IMG/VR virus record: IMGVR_UViG_3300044620_000911
Location: 1 to 55,093 of that record
DNA length: 55,093 nucleotides
Strand: one strand, 5' to 3'
DNA from: a virus
Shown here: one piece after another, positions 47,816 through 55,093 of the stretch
Layout: each line of letters begins with the position of its first letter
Numbering within the stretch: position 1 is the stretch's first letter
Translations under genes and position numbers: made by a program
Notes under the pieces: generated by a model
Database searches by the model: none
What the model was told of the DNA's origin: nothing
Seen by the model: the letters and a program-made list of their open reading frames with translations, nothing else

Positions 47816-49393
47816 ATGAAATTATCACAAAGTAAATTCGGTATTATAAAGGCCCCTACGATTACAGGCGATCGTAACTGGGGTATGAACTATACCAACT
47901 TAAACAATCTATATGCTGCAGGTTTGATTAAAACAGACGTAGACGCATTAGGTGGTATGGGTCAATTAGCCTCTATGAAAACATTGTTTGACGGTACTGC
48001 ACCACTATTGGAACTTGCCCAAGGTTCTGACACTATCACTGTTGAAGGTGACAAAGTAGAATGGGAATTCATGGTTTCAGGATACAGACCAGCTCTTATA
48101 GTTGAAGACGTTGAAGCAGGAAACCTTACAAAAGGTATTGCTCAAAGAGAGTTTAAAATTAAACTTGACATTGGAACATTTGTAGAAGGTGATACACTAG
48201 TATTCACTGACAGCAAAAAATTCAACATGCGTGTAAGTAAAGCTCCTGTTAAAGAAGGATCTTTTACAGTTTACACAGTTAAATTGATGACTGACAGCCC
48301 AAGCTTGTTTGTTGACAATAGTTTGTTCACTCCAGGAACAAGAGTGATGAAAATGCACTCCACTTATTCTGAGGCATCTGTAAAAGGTGGTTCAATGAGT
48401 GTTGATGCTATCGGTAAAATTAAATTCCGTTCTGGATTGACAAGATTTAGAAAACAATATGCAATGACAGGAGATGCTGCTCAAAGAAAATTGAACGGTA
48501 ACTTGTCTGAGGCAGATTTGTTAATCTTAGCAGGAAGAAAAGCAGGTGAGAGCCAACAAGCTTTCCAAACAAGAATTGCTAACGCATTGAGCAAGAAAAA
48601 TACAGGTAACATGTATATCACTTCCGTTGCTGAGGTTAAATTCAACAAAGAATTTGAAATGGAAAAAGAACTTCACTTGATGTATCAAAGAAGTACTTCT
48701 ACAGTTATTGACGAGTCTACAGGATACTTTGTAAACCAAGGTCCAGGTCTTCAAGAGATTTTGGAAGATGGATATAGAGAATTCTATAACACTTTCTCTA
48801 TTGGTCTTATCAAAGACTTCCTACAAGATATATTCTTCGGTAGAGTTGCTTACGATCAAAGAAATGTTGTAATGTGGACAGGTGAAATAGGACTAAGATT
48901 ATTTGATGAGGCTATCAACCAAATAACTCAAGGTTTCTTCAAAGATATGAAAGATTATTTCATCAAAACAGATGGTGCTTCATTGGTACCAGGTGGACCA
49001 ACAGGATTGTCTTACACTGAAACTCCATATACTCAATACAAATTGAAATTTGGTGGTTCATTGACAGTTATGCACATGAAAGCTTATGATGATGTAACTT
49101 TCAACACTATCCTAGATGAGAATGGTTATCCAGCAGAGTCTTCAAGATTTACATTCGTTAACTACGGATTAGGTGATGGTTTTGGTAAAAACATTTCCTA
49201 CTTGAAATCTAAGAGAGATGTAGCTTACGGTTACGAAGGTGGATTGTCAAGTCCTTACGGTAATAACCAAGGAGGATTGATGTCTCACTCAGGTGACTTC
49301 TGGACAGTACATAGAATGGAATACGCAGGTATCTTGGTAAAAGATGTTACAAAATGCGGTGAGTTGATTCCAGCAGCATTAAGAGGAAAATAA
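47816..49393 (+). CDS. Major capsid protein
   Basis: A 525-residue protein after the scaffold. It has an HK97-type length and alpha/beta composition, with many structured beta segments and a final GELIPAALRGK. Codons are noticeably richer in AAC, TTC and TAC than in neighbouring genes, as in highly expressed genes. A strong terminator follows directly. The call rests on position, length and codon use, as no motif identifies a capsid protein. Confidence 0.85.
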   Translation: MKLSQSKFGIIKAPTITGDRNWGMNYTNLNNLYAAGLIKTDVDALGGMGQLASMKTLFDGTAPLLELAQGSDTITVEGDKVEWEFMVSGYRPALIVEDVEAGNLTKGIAQREFKIKLDIGTFVEGDTLVFTDSKKFNMRVSKAPVKEGSFTVYTVKLMTDSPSLFVDNSLFTPGTRVMKMHSTYSEASVKGGSMSVDAIGKIKFRSGLTRFRKQYAMTGDAAQRKLNGNLSEADLLILAGRKAGESQQAFQTRIANALSKKNTGNMYITSVAEVKFNKEFEMEKELHLMYQRSTSTVIDESTGYFVNQGPGLQEILEDGYREFYNTFSIGLIKDFLQDIFFGRVAYDQRNVVMWTGEIGLRLFDEAINQITQGFFKDMKDYFIKTDGASLVPGGPTGLSYTETPYTQYKLKFGGSLTVMHMKAYDDVTFNTILDENGYPAESSRFTFVNYGLGDGFGKNISYLKSKRDVAYGYEGGLSSPYGNNQGGLMSHSGDFWTVHRMEYAGILVKDVTKCGELIPAALRGK

Positions 49394-49409
49394 AACTTCA
49401 ATAGGCTTT

Positions 49410-49440
49410 AGGGTATGAGCCATCTAATCATACCCTTTTT
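49410..49440 (+). terminator. Strong rho-independent terminator after the capsid gene
   Basis: AGGGTATGA (49410-49418) and TCATACCCT (49428-49436) make a perfect 9-bp stem with a 9-base loop, then TTTTTAT. It lies 17 bases past the capsid stop, so that capsid mRNA can be made separately from downstream genes. Confidence 0.88.
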
Positions 49441-49441
49441 A

Positions 49442-49514
49442 TAGCAGGAGGGAGGTATGGATCTCTCTGGTCTCATAAACCAGTTTAACCAGTTCGAGTC
49501 TGAGTCGTTGCTAC
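49442..49514 (+). tRNA. tRNA-Met(CAT)-like gene, imperfect
   Basis: A 73-base cloverleaf-like sequence. The anticodon arm is perfect: CTGGT/ACCAG stem (49467-49471, 49479-49483) and loop CTCATAA, with T33, anticodon CAT and A37. A D arm (GGGA/TCTC, with GG in the loop) and a T loop TTCGAGT are recognisable, but the T stem pairs only 3 bp and the acceptor TAGCA/TGCTA has two extra bases on the 3' side. No CCA end is encoded. It could be an active divergent tRNA, a pseudo-tRNA, or a regulatory mimic. Any longer start of the next gene at 49457 would fall inside it. Confidence 0.5.
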
Positions 49515-49543
49515 TATTTTTTAATCACACAAACAACAAAACA

Positions 49544-50455
49544 ATGAGTACATTATTAAACAAGAAGGTAAAAATTTACCCTAACATTAAAAAAAATAAG
49601 CATTGGCAAGTAAATATTGACCCTGCTTATAGACAAGCTTCTGAAAGCTATGCATTTTTGGCTAATGCTAACACCATTAGACCTCAATTTGATGAGAATG
49701 CTTACAGATACAATCTAGGTCCTATCAATGATAGATACACTGATGAACAAATAAATGAATTAGTAAGAAAACTTGCATTAAATGATGAGTATACTAATCA
49801 AAAAATAACTTCAGCAGATCCTTCTAATAGAAAAGACCCTTTCTTTACACATAGTAAGTGTAGAGCTAAATTAGGAAGAGATATTCAAACTCTTGACCTA
49901 AATAAACCGACAGAAGAATTGATTTATGCAATCATGTCGGCAGATTCAATGACAGTGGTGGGAGAGACTTCTCTATCTAAACACCCAGCCGCAGAGTGGA
50001 TTATTGAAGATGAAATAGCAGATGCTACTGTGAGAGAGTCTAAGCGTGAAAAAACAAGTAAATTACACGAAAGATACAATAAACTCACACTATCTCAAAA
50101 GAGAGACATGAGTACCGCTTTAGGTATTAAATTGACAGGAGATGAGAAAGAAGTGATTATAGAAGACTTGTTGTATTCTAAAATTACAGAAAACAGTAAT
50201 AAAGAAACTTTGACAGCTATACAAGATTTATTTATTGAGCTATCAGATTCTAAAAATAAAGCAAAATTGGAAGTTACTATCAATGTTGAGAAAATGTACC
50301 AATATGCAGTGTTAAGAAAAGAAAATATAAAAGTATTTTTTAACGGAGAGCAACTTCAAACAGATACTATAAATATTATTGATTTCTTACAAAAACCAGA
50401 AAATTCTTCACTATATTTAAGCCTAGAAGAGGCTTTAAAAGCTAAGATGAAATAA
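49544..50455 (+). CDS. Structural or head-completion protein (303 aa)
   Basis: Start at ATG 49544 (MSTLLNKKVKIYPN); the earlier frame start at 49457 lies in the tRNA-like element. A 303-residue protein with an N-terminal KHWQVNIDPAYRQASESY and helical middle/C-terminus, located between capsid and neck genes. No family recognised. Confidence 0.65.
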   Translation: MSTLLNKKVKIYPNIKKNKHWQVNIDPAYRQASESYAFLANANTIRPQFDENAYRYNLGPINDRYTDEQINELVRKLALNDEYTNQKITSADPSNRKDPFFTHSKCRAKLGRDIQTLDLNKPTEELIYAIMSADSMTVVGETSLSKHPAAEWIIEDEIADATVRESKREKTSKLHERYNKLTLSQKRDMSTALGIKLTGDEKEVIIEDLLYSKITENSNKETLTAIQDLFIELSDSKNKAKLEVTINVEKMYQYAVLRKENIKVFFNGEQLQTDTINIIDFLQKPENSSLYLSLEEALKAKMK

Positions 50456-51159
50456 TGTTTTCAATAAAAGAAGCCCATTATAAATTTAAACAACATGCAA
50501 ACAAGGTAGATGGGTTAAGAAACGCTAACTTTCTTATACCTCAGATAGACGAATACCTTTTTGAAGCTTACATAATTTATATTGAAAACATTTGTGAGCA
50601 ATTAGAGATAAACCAAAAAAGAAGAGATGACATAAGGGAGCTAGAAATTAAAAATTTTCTACTCCCAGTCACTAAGATTAACGATGACTATTACACTGCA
50701 GATTTACCCGCAGATTACTATAGATATTTAGAGTCTTATTCTGTATGTTTTACAGATAAATGTCCAAAGAAAAGTATTAAGAATTTTTTCATACAAAAGG
50801 ATGATATTTATACAAATGATCCTATGTTTAATTCTTCCTATGTTTTTGAAAGAGTAAACATGGACATGTCTGGCAATAAGTTATACTTATACTATGAAGG
50901 ATTCGATATAGACAAAGTTTTTCTTTCTTATATTAGAAAACCTTTAAGACCAGGAAATCCACAAGACTTTTTAAATGGAGGGGGCACTTATAACTTACCT
51001 AATGGAACTCCTGCAGTTCAAAGAGATATAGAAATCAACTCAACTTTCCAAGCAAACAAAATTATAGATATTGCAGTATTAATAGCAATGAGAGATATAG
51101 GCAATACTATAGATTTTGAGTCACAATTAAATAAAATTTTAAACATATCAAAAATTTAA
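50455..51159 (+). CDS. Neck/ring (head-tail connector) protein
   Basis: A 234-residue protein whose start overlaps the previous stop. It has an N-terminal alpha-helix bundle (FKQHANKVDGLRNANF, FEAYIIYIENICEQLE) and a beta-rich second half ending IALIAMRDIGN-like. This two-part helix/strand plan and location after the capsid gene fit the ring proteins that bind the portal in crAss-like phages. Inferred by context. Confidence 0.6.
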   Translation: MFSIKEAHYKFKQHANKVDGLRNANFLIPQIDEYLFEAYIIYIENICEQLEINQKRRDDIRELEIKNFLLPVTKINDDYYTADLPADYYRYLESYSVCFTDKCPKKSIKNFFIQKDDIYTNDPMFNSSYVFERVNMDMSGNKLYLYYEGFDIDKVFLSYIRKPLRPGNPQDFLNGGGTYNLPNGTPAVQRDIEINSTFQANKIIDIAVLIAMRDIGNTIDFESQLNKILNISKI

Positions 51160-51181
51160 TAAACCTTAAATAAATTTAAAA

Positions 51182-52357
51182 ATGAGATCAAGAATTCAAA
51201 AACAAATTTTCCTTCCAACTGCCGCAGTATCAGGTAGTGCAACAGGATACGGTATTGTCCCAACGGGTACTGCATTTTACAATGCTACCACTAAGCAATA
51301 CTTATTAAGACCAGGTCAAATCGGATTTTACAATGCCGAGACCAACACAGCAGTAAATGCTACTACTATCGTAGGAGTAAAATCTATTTTTATTGCAATT
51401 GGTGTAGATAAAACTGCATCTAAATTAACTTCTGACAGTGTAAGATTAGCTTCAGGTGAGACTATTACATCTTGTTCAATTGATGATGCAAGTGTAAAAG
51501 CTCCTCAAGAGGGTGAGTCTAACAAAGCTAAGTTTAACTTCTCTTGTACAGATTGTTCACAAAACTATTCTATTGGAATCAGAATTAACGATCCTACATT
51601 GAACTTTTTCTACCCAGAAAACAGATACCATGTAGAATTGATTTCTGTTCAATCAGAAGAATGTCCTTCTTGCGATGGTGATTGTGACTACACTCATGAT
51701 TGTGAAGAAGTTGCATTGAAATTGAAAGCAGAAATTGAAGCAAACGAGTTGTTGTCTAAATATGTAGATACAGTAAGAACTTCTGCAGACCCAGTTAGTC
51801 CAATAACTCCAGCAGCAGGTTTCTCTTGTGCAATCGAAATTACTTTCAAAGTAAACACTGCAGAGTGTGTATGTTTCCCTCCATCAGAGGCTATCATTGA
51901 TAGATATACTATCGGTTCTATTCAAGTTATCTTAGGTTCAGCTTGGGCTCCAAATTCTACAAGTGTTTCTGTAGACAATACAGGAATGCAATTGCCAGAA
52001 GGTCATGGTGCTAAGTTGCAATGGGAAGAGTATCATGAAATGCCAGGTGGTACAGGTTTCGATGGTTTGAACAATGAAGTTGAAACTACAGGAGCTCCTT
52101 ACTATGCTCAATTAAATGTATCAAGAACTAAAAACTTACTAGTAGATTGTAATGAAACATATTGCCAATATGTGTTAGGATACCATACAGTTTCTCCAAA
52201 TGAGAATGCAAATGGTATGAATTGGAATCCAAACTTTATCACAACTATCTTAGTACCAGAAGCTCATAGCACTACTCAAACAGCAGTGGAAGCTACTTTG
52301 AATGCTTTTGTTACAACAGGCCCTTGTGGTAAGACAATTGAACTTGAGTGTCTATAA
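51182..52357 (+). CDS. Abundant structural protein with Cys cluster (391 aa)
   Basis: A 391-residue protein. C-ending codons for Asn, Phe and Tyr are frequent, as in the capsid gene, suggesting high expression. Its N-terminal half is beta-rich. The centre has SEECPSCDGDCDYTHDCEE, six acidic residues around four Cys and a His, a possible zinc or iron site. A strong terminator follows. It is probably an auxiliary capsid/decoration or tail protein; no family recognised. Confidence 0.7.
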   Translation: MRSRIQKQIFLPTAAVSGSATGYGIVPTGTAFYNATTKQYLLRPGQIGFYNAETNTAVNATTIVGVKSIFIAIGVDKTASKLTSDSVRLASGETITSCSIDDASVKAPQEGESNKAKFNFSCTDCSQNYSIGIRINDPTLNFFYPENRYHVELISVQSEECPSCDGDCDYTHDCEEVALKLKAEIEANELLSKYVDTVRTSADPVSPITPAAGFSCAIEITFKVNTAECVCFPPSEAIIDRYTIGSIQVILGSAWAPNSTSVSVDNTGMQLPEGHGAKLQWEEYHEMPGGTGFDGLNNEVETTGAPYYAQLNVSRTKNLLVDCNETYCQYVLGYHTVSPNENANGMNWNPNFITTILVPEAHSTTQTAVEATLNAFVTTGPCGKTIELECL

Positions 52358-52410
52358 GACATTCTACAAAAAAAAATATTATTAATTAATATATTGTTTT
52401 GTGTGTGGAG

Positions 52411-52446
52411 TAGGTGGTAGAGGAAACTTTGCCGCCTATTTTTTTT
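52411..52446 (+). terminator. Rho-independent terminator
   Basis: TAGGTGG (52411-52417) pairs with CCGCCTA (52432-52438) through one T-G wobble, then TTTTTTTT. It is positioned about 50 bases past the stop of the abundant structural gene. Confidence 0.75.
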
Positions 52447-52486
52447 ATACATATAACATAAATTTTATAATATAAAAATTAATACT

Positions 52487-52494
52487 TATTTTTG
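52487..52494 (+). promoter_or_regulatory. -7 element TATTTTTG
   Basis: TATTTTTG 24 bases upstream of ATG 52519, right after the terminator, so it starts the tail-fibre transcription unit. No clear -33. Confidence 0.5.
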
Positions 52495-52518
52495 TTTATT
52501 ATTATTAAAAATAAATAC

Positions 52519-52968
52519 ATGAAAAACACTTTAATTCTTTCAGAGGCGATTTATAAAGGCAAAATAAAACAAGTCAATCAAGATTCCTTTGTAAATATGA
52601 CAGATATTGTCAATGAGATTTTTGCTTGTTTTAACATTCCTTGTTGTGAAAACCAATCAGATTTTTTTATTAGAAAAGCCTACTTATTAAAAGGAAGAAA
52701 AAAACCAGGAGCTAACTGGACTTCCCTTAATAAAATAGTAATGGATATTTATAATTGTGAATTCACAGAAACCTTCTGCCCTGGATTAAGAAGTGAACAG
52801 TGGTGGATTACCACTGATGTCATAAGACCTGCAAAAACTGTTGAAACTATTAGCTTTACAGGAGTAATTAAAAAAGTTTTTGCATGTTGCAATTTATTAA
52901 CAAATATTGTTACTCAAAATTCAAATTGTTTATTATCTCAAAATGGTCAATATATTGTAACTCAATAA
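52519..52968 (+). CDS. Hypothetical tail-region protein (149 aa)
   Basis: A 149-residue protein starting at ATG 52519 (MKNTLILSEAIYKGK). Several Cys pairs (CFNIPCCENQ, CEFTETFCPG, FACCNLL) and two Trp. Immediately upstream of two fibre genes, so it may be a tail adaptor or fibre chaperone. Function unknown. Confidence 0.6.
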   Translation: MKNTLILSEAIYKGKIKQVNQDSFVNMTDIVNEIFACFNIPCCENQSDFFIRKAYLLKGRKKPGANWTSLNKIVMDIYNCEFTETFCPGLRSEQWWITTDVIRPAKTVETISFTGVIKKVFACCNLLTNIVTQNSNCLLSQNGQYIVTQ

Positions 52969-52979
52969 TTTACATAAAA

Positions 52980-53630
52980 ATGGCAAGTGTAAAAATAACA
53001 GAATTAAACCCCTCAGGACCATTAACAGGTTCAGAAGTATTACCTATTGTACAAGGTAATGAGACAGTAAAAACCACAGTACAAGAAATAGGTTCATTTA
53101 CTAGACCTTACAAAGTTTATACAGCTTTATTAACTCAGAGTGGCGGAAGCAACCCGATTACAAAAACAAGCGGAAATTTAACTATTGGAGTTACATATTT
53201 TATTGTAAATGATGGGGGTGATAGTTGGGATTTTACAAATGTAGGTGCTCCTAACAATGATATTGAAACTTCTTTTGTAGCTACAGGAACTACACCAAAT
53301 AGTTGGGGCAATGATGGGGCTTTAGAATATAATGAAGGCGCACCAGTAGTAACAGTGTTAGAGAACACTATTGGTAATGTGTGGTTTAGTTATGGTGGGG
53401 TTGGATATTATCAAGTTAATTCTAATGAATTATTTACGGCTGATAAAACAACAGCTATCCTTTCACCTAATTTGTATATAGAAACTGATACTGATGTATA
53501 TACTAATTATGTATCGTGGACTAGTTTAGAATCAAGTTTAAGTATAATAACAGCTTATAATAATGCATACCAAGACAGTACATTAAACAGTAATGGTAAT
53601 GTAATGTTAGAAATAAAAGTATACAATTAA
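52980..53630 (+). CDS. Tail fibre/spike protein 1 with anchor domain
   Basis: A 216-residue protein, start ATG 52980 (MASVKITELNPSG). Residues 1-40 share the pattern MASVKITxL...ILPIV...VEEL with the next protein, so this is a common anchor for docking to the virion. The body is beta-rich and Asn/Gly/Thr-rich, typical of fibres. It may bind a host receptor or form an intermediate adaptor. Confidence 0.75.
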   Translation: MASVKITELNPSGPLTGSEVLPIVQGNETVKTTVQEIGSFTRPYKVYTALLTQSGGSNPITKTSGNLTIGVTYFIVNDGGDSWDFTNVGAPNNDIETSFVATGTTPNSWGNDGALEYNEGAPVVTVLENTIGNVWFSYGGVGYYQVNSNELFTADKTTAILSPNLYIETDTDVYTNYVSWTSLESSLSIITAYNNAYQDSTLNSNGNVMLEIKVYN

Positions 53631-53660
53631 AAATAAATAAAAGATATTAAATAAATAAAA

Positions 53661-54857
53661 ATGGCAAGTGTAAAAATAACTCAACTTCCTAATGTATTAG
53701 GAAATCAAATAAATCCAGCAGTGGATATTTTACCTATTGTAAGAGTAGGTGCAGATTCTACAGATAAAATAACTGTAGAAGAATTAGGAACCCTTTTTGG
53801 AGGAGGATTATCAGGAACTCAATATGTTTATGTAGCAGCAAATGGTACAGATGTAGAAAATGCAGCAGAGCTAGAAGCAGCTTATGTTACTGCTCAGGGT
53901 ATGTCTCCAAGTATAACAAATAGAATTACTATAATTGCTGCACCCGGAAATTATAATTTTAGCACTGCTAATTTTGAAATGAGTAAACAATACATTGACT
54001 TAGTTTCATTAGATGGAAATAAAAGTATAGTATTTAACGGCTCAAATACAATAGAGATAACTGAAAATGATGTATTTGTCAGAGGTGTAGATGTTGGAGC
54101 ATTAAACTTTACTATAGCAAATTCATTAAATTTATTAAGGGTTGAAAACTGCACAGGTGGAGAGGGTTCATTTGCTGGTTACGGTGGCATAGCAAGTGGC
54201 ACTTTCACTAGTTGCACAGGTGGAAAGAATTCATTTGGTGGCGATGGCGGCACAGCGAATGGTGTGTTTACTAATTGCACAGGTGTAGATAATTCATTTG
54301 GTGGTAACGGTGGCATAGCAAGTGGTGTGTTTACTAATTGTACAGGTAGAGATTATTCATTTGGTGGTGCCGGCATAGCAAATAGCACTTTCACTAATTG
54401 CACAGGTGGAGATTATTCATTTGGTGGCGATGCCGGCACAGCAAGTGGTGTGTTTACTAATTGTACAGGTGGAAGGGGTGTATTTGGTGGCAGTGGCGGC
54501 ACAGCAAATGGCACGTTTAATAGTTGCACAGGTGGAGATGGTTCATTTGGTGGCGGTGGCACAGCGAGTGGTGTGTTTACTAATTGTACAGGTGTAGATT
54601 ATTCATTTGGAATAACGTCTTTAGGAACTTTTACAAATTGCACAGCAGGAATTAATTCATTTGGAGGTAGCGGAACATCATCAGGAATATTTACTTCTTG
54701 TGTAGGAGGGGAATATTCATTTGGTGGAGATTTAATGGGAACATTATCAGGAAAATTATTTTATTGTCGTCTAACATTAGGTACATTTGCAACCGTATCA
54801 GGTAGTGGAAGAACTTATTACTGTGTAGATGGAAATGGAAACCCTAATAATCAATAA
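53661..54857 (+). CDS. Tail spike protein 2 with beta-helix-like repeats
   Basis: A 398-residue protein. Residues 1-45 repeat the anchor pattern of the previous gene (MASVKITQLPNVLG). Residues ~60-155 hold a beta-helix capping domain (ISNRITIIAAPGNYNF-like). Residues ~163-345 are about ten tandem repeats of 19-21 residues of the type CTGGDYSFGGxxGTASGVFTN, which should form a parallel beta-helix with stacked Cys, Phe and Asn. The C-terminus is a non-repetitive tip. Such spikes bind and sometimes degrade surface glycans; no catalytic pair is evident here. Confidence 0.82.
   Translation: MASVKITQLPNVLGNQINPAVDILPIVRVGADSTDKITVEELGTLFGGGLSGTQYVYVAANGTDVENAAELEAAYVTAQGMSPSITNRITIIAAPGNYNFSTANFEMSKQYIDLVSLDGNKSIVFNGSNTIEITENDVFVRGVDVGALNFTIANSLNLLRVENCTGGEGSFAGYGGIASGTFTSCTGGKNSFGGDGGTANGVFTNCTGVDNSFGGNGGIASGVFTNCTGRDYSFGGAGIANSTFTNCTGGDYSFGGDAGTASGVFTNCTGGRGVFGGSGGTANGTFNSCTGGDGSFGGGGTASGVFTNCTGVDYSFGITSLGTFTNCTAGINSFGGSGTSSGIFTSCVGGEYSFGGDLMGTLSGKLFYCRLTLGTFATVSGSGRTYYCVDGNGNPNNQ
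54147..54640 (+). repeat. Tandem 57-63-base coding repeats in the spike gene
   Basis: About eight to ten imperfect copies, near 63 bases each, built around tgcacaggtggag and ttcatttggtggc. The central copies are more alike in DNA than the last ones, suggesting recent expansion or homogenisation. Copy number could vary between relatives. Confidence 0.85.
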
Positions 54858-54877
54858 CATAAAAAACAAATAAAAAT

Positions 54878-55093
54878 ATGAAAAATTATCAATCAATAAT
54901 AGAAGGAACTTGGATAGAATTATTACCTGTAGAATTAACAGAAACTCAAATAGAGTTATTAAAGTCTACTAAAGAAACAGATGCAGAAGCTAAATCTGAA
55001 TTAATAGCAGAGATTAAAGAATCAAGAGAAGGAGCAGTATCTTCTGAATTGACTGAAAAGTTAAATACACTTTACACTTCTTTAAAACCTGAA
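54878..55093 (+). CDS. Partial acidic protein (N-terminal 72 residues)
   Basis: Open frame from ATG 54878 (MKNYQSIIEGTWIELL) to the window's right edge. Helical and strongly acidic (LTETQIELLKSTKETDAEA). It follows the spike gene in the same direction, so it may be a fibre-associated protein, chaperone or tail component. Confidence 0.6.
   Translation, partial: MKNYQSIIEGTWIELLPVELTETQIELLKSTKETDAEAKSELIAEIKESREGAVSSELTEKLNTLYTSLKPE

Noticed and set aside
49457-49543. Longer N-terminus for the 49544-50455 gene starting at 49457
   Set aside because: It would lie within the tRNA-like element and has no ribosome-binding context, whereas ATG 49544 follows an A/C-rich leader used by other phage genes.
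54406-54597. Open frame within the spike repeats
   Set aside because: It is a shifted frame of the tandem repeats; its Val/Ala-rich peptide is a by-product.

Overview
The window is part of a tailed-phage genome whose host is almost certainly a Bacteroidota bacterium, most likely from the Flavobacteriia. Three things point to that host. Nearly every recognisable promoter has the Bacteroidota form TAnnTTTGCA. Shine-Dalgarno sequences are rare and leaders are A-rich. One phage protein ends in a type IX secretion (T9SS) type A sorting tail, a system confined to that phylum. The layout (minus-strand replication block, plus-strand virion block, non-coding divergent region between them, a 767-residue TerL, an 836-residue portal and a RepL-like initiator) resembles crAss-like phages such as those of Cellulophaga. 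That affiliation is an inference.

Left arm, minus strand, 1-33.7 kb. Transcription runs leftward from about 33.7 kb. First come about 20 very small early genes (26.8-33.7 kb) with repeated leader sequences. Next are a transglycosylase-like lysin, an SF2 helicase and small genes. At 22.9-24.2 kb lies a group of genes bounded by integron attC-like sites. The replication module follows (22.7-14.6 kb): PD-(D/E)XK nuclease, family A DNA polymerase, HNH nuclease, DnaB-like helicase, Sak4-like ATPase, SSB, primase and dUTPase. At 13.1-7.0 kb is an unusual cell-surface module: a T9SS cargo with cohesin- and dockerin-like parts, a small membrane protein, a CsgG-like protein, an outer-membrane-barrel-like protein, a C-type lectin protein, another secreted protein and a secreted HExxH protease. 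Class I ribonucleotide reductase (nrdA, nrdB) and small genes complete the arm, with a second attC-like cluster at 0.5-1.3 kb.

Centre, 33.7-34.9 kb. This stretch has no credible gene. Its plus strand is C-rich on the left and G-rich on the right, with a hairpin at the flip. Two palindromic 18-bp repeats spaced by 21 bp sit beside the RepL-like gene. It is a good candidate origin and divergent promoter region.

Right arm, plus strand, 34.9-55.1 kb. The RepL-like initiator and small genes lead into the virion block: DUF1573-like protein, ClpP-like protease, SET-domain protein, TerL, portal, acidic scaffold-like protein, major capsid protein, a strong terminator, a tRNA-Met-like element, capsid/neck proteins, an abundant Cys-containing structural protein, and two tail-fibre or spike proteins sharing an N-terminal anchor. 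The second spike carries about ten 19-21-residue repeats.

The most unusual features are the attC-like cassette clusters, which have no integrase in the window; the phage-borne secretion/adhesion module; the origin-like region; and the SET protein in the head operon. All calls come from reading the sequence by eye; no homology search was run.
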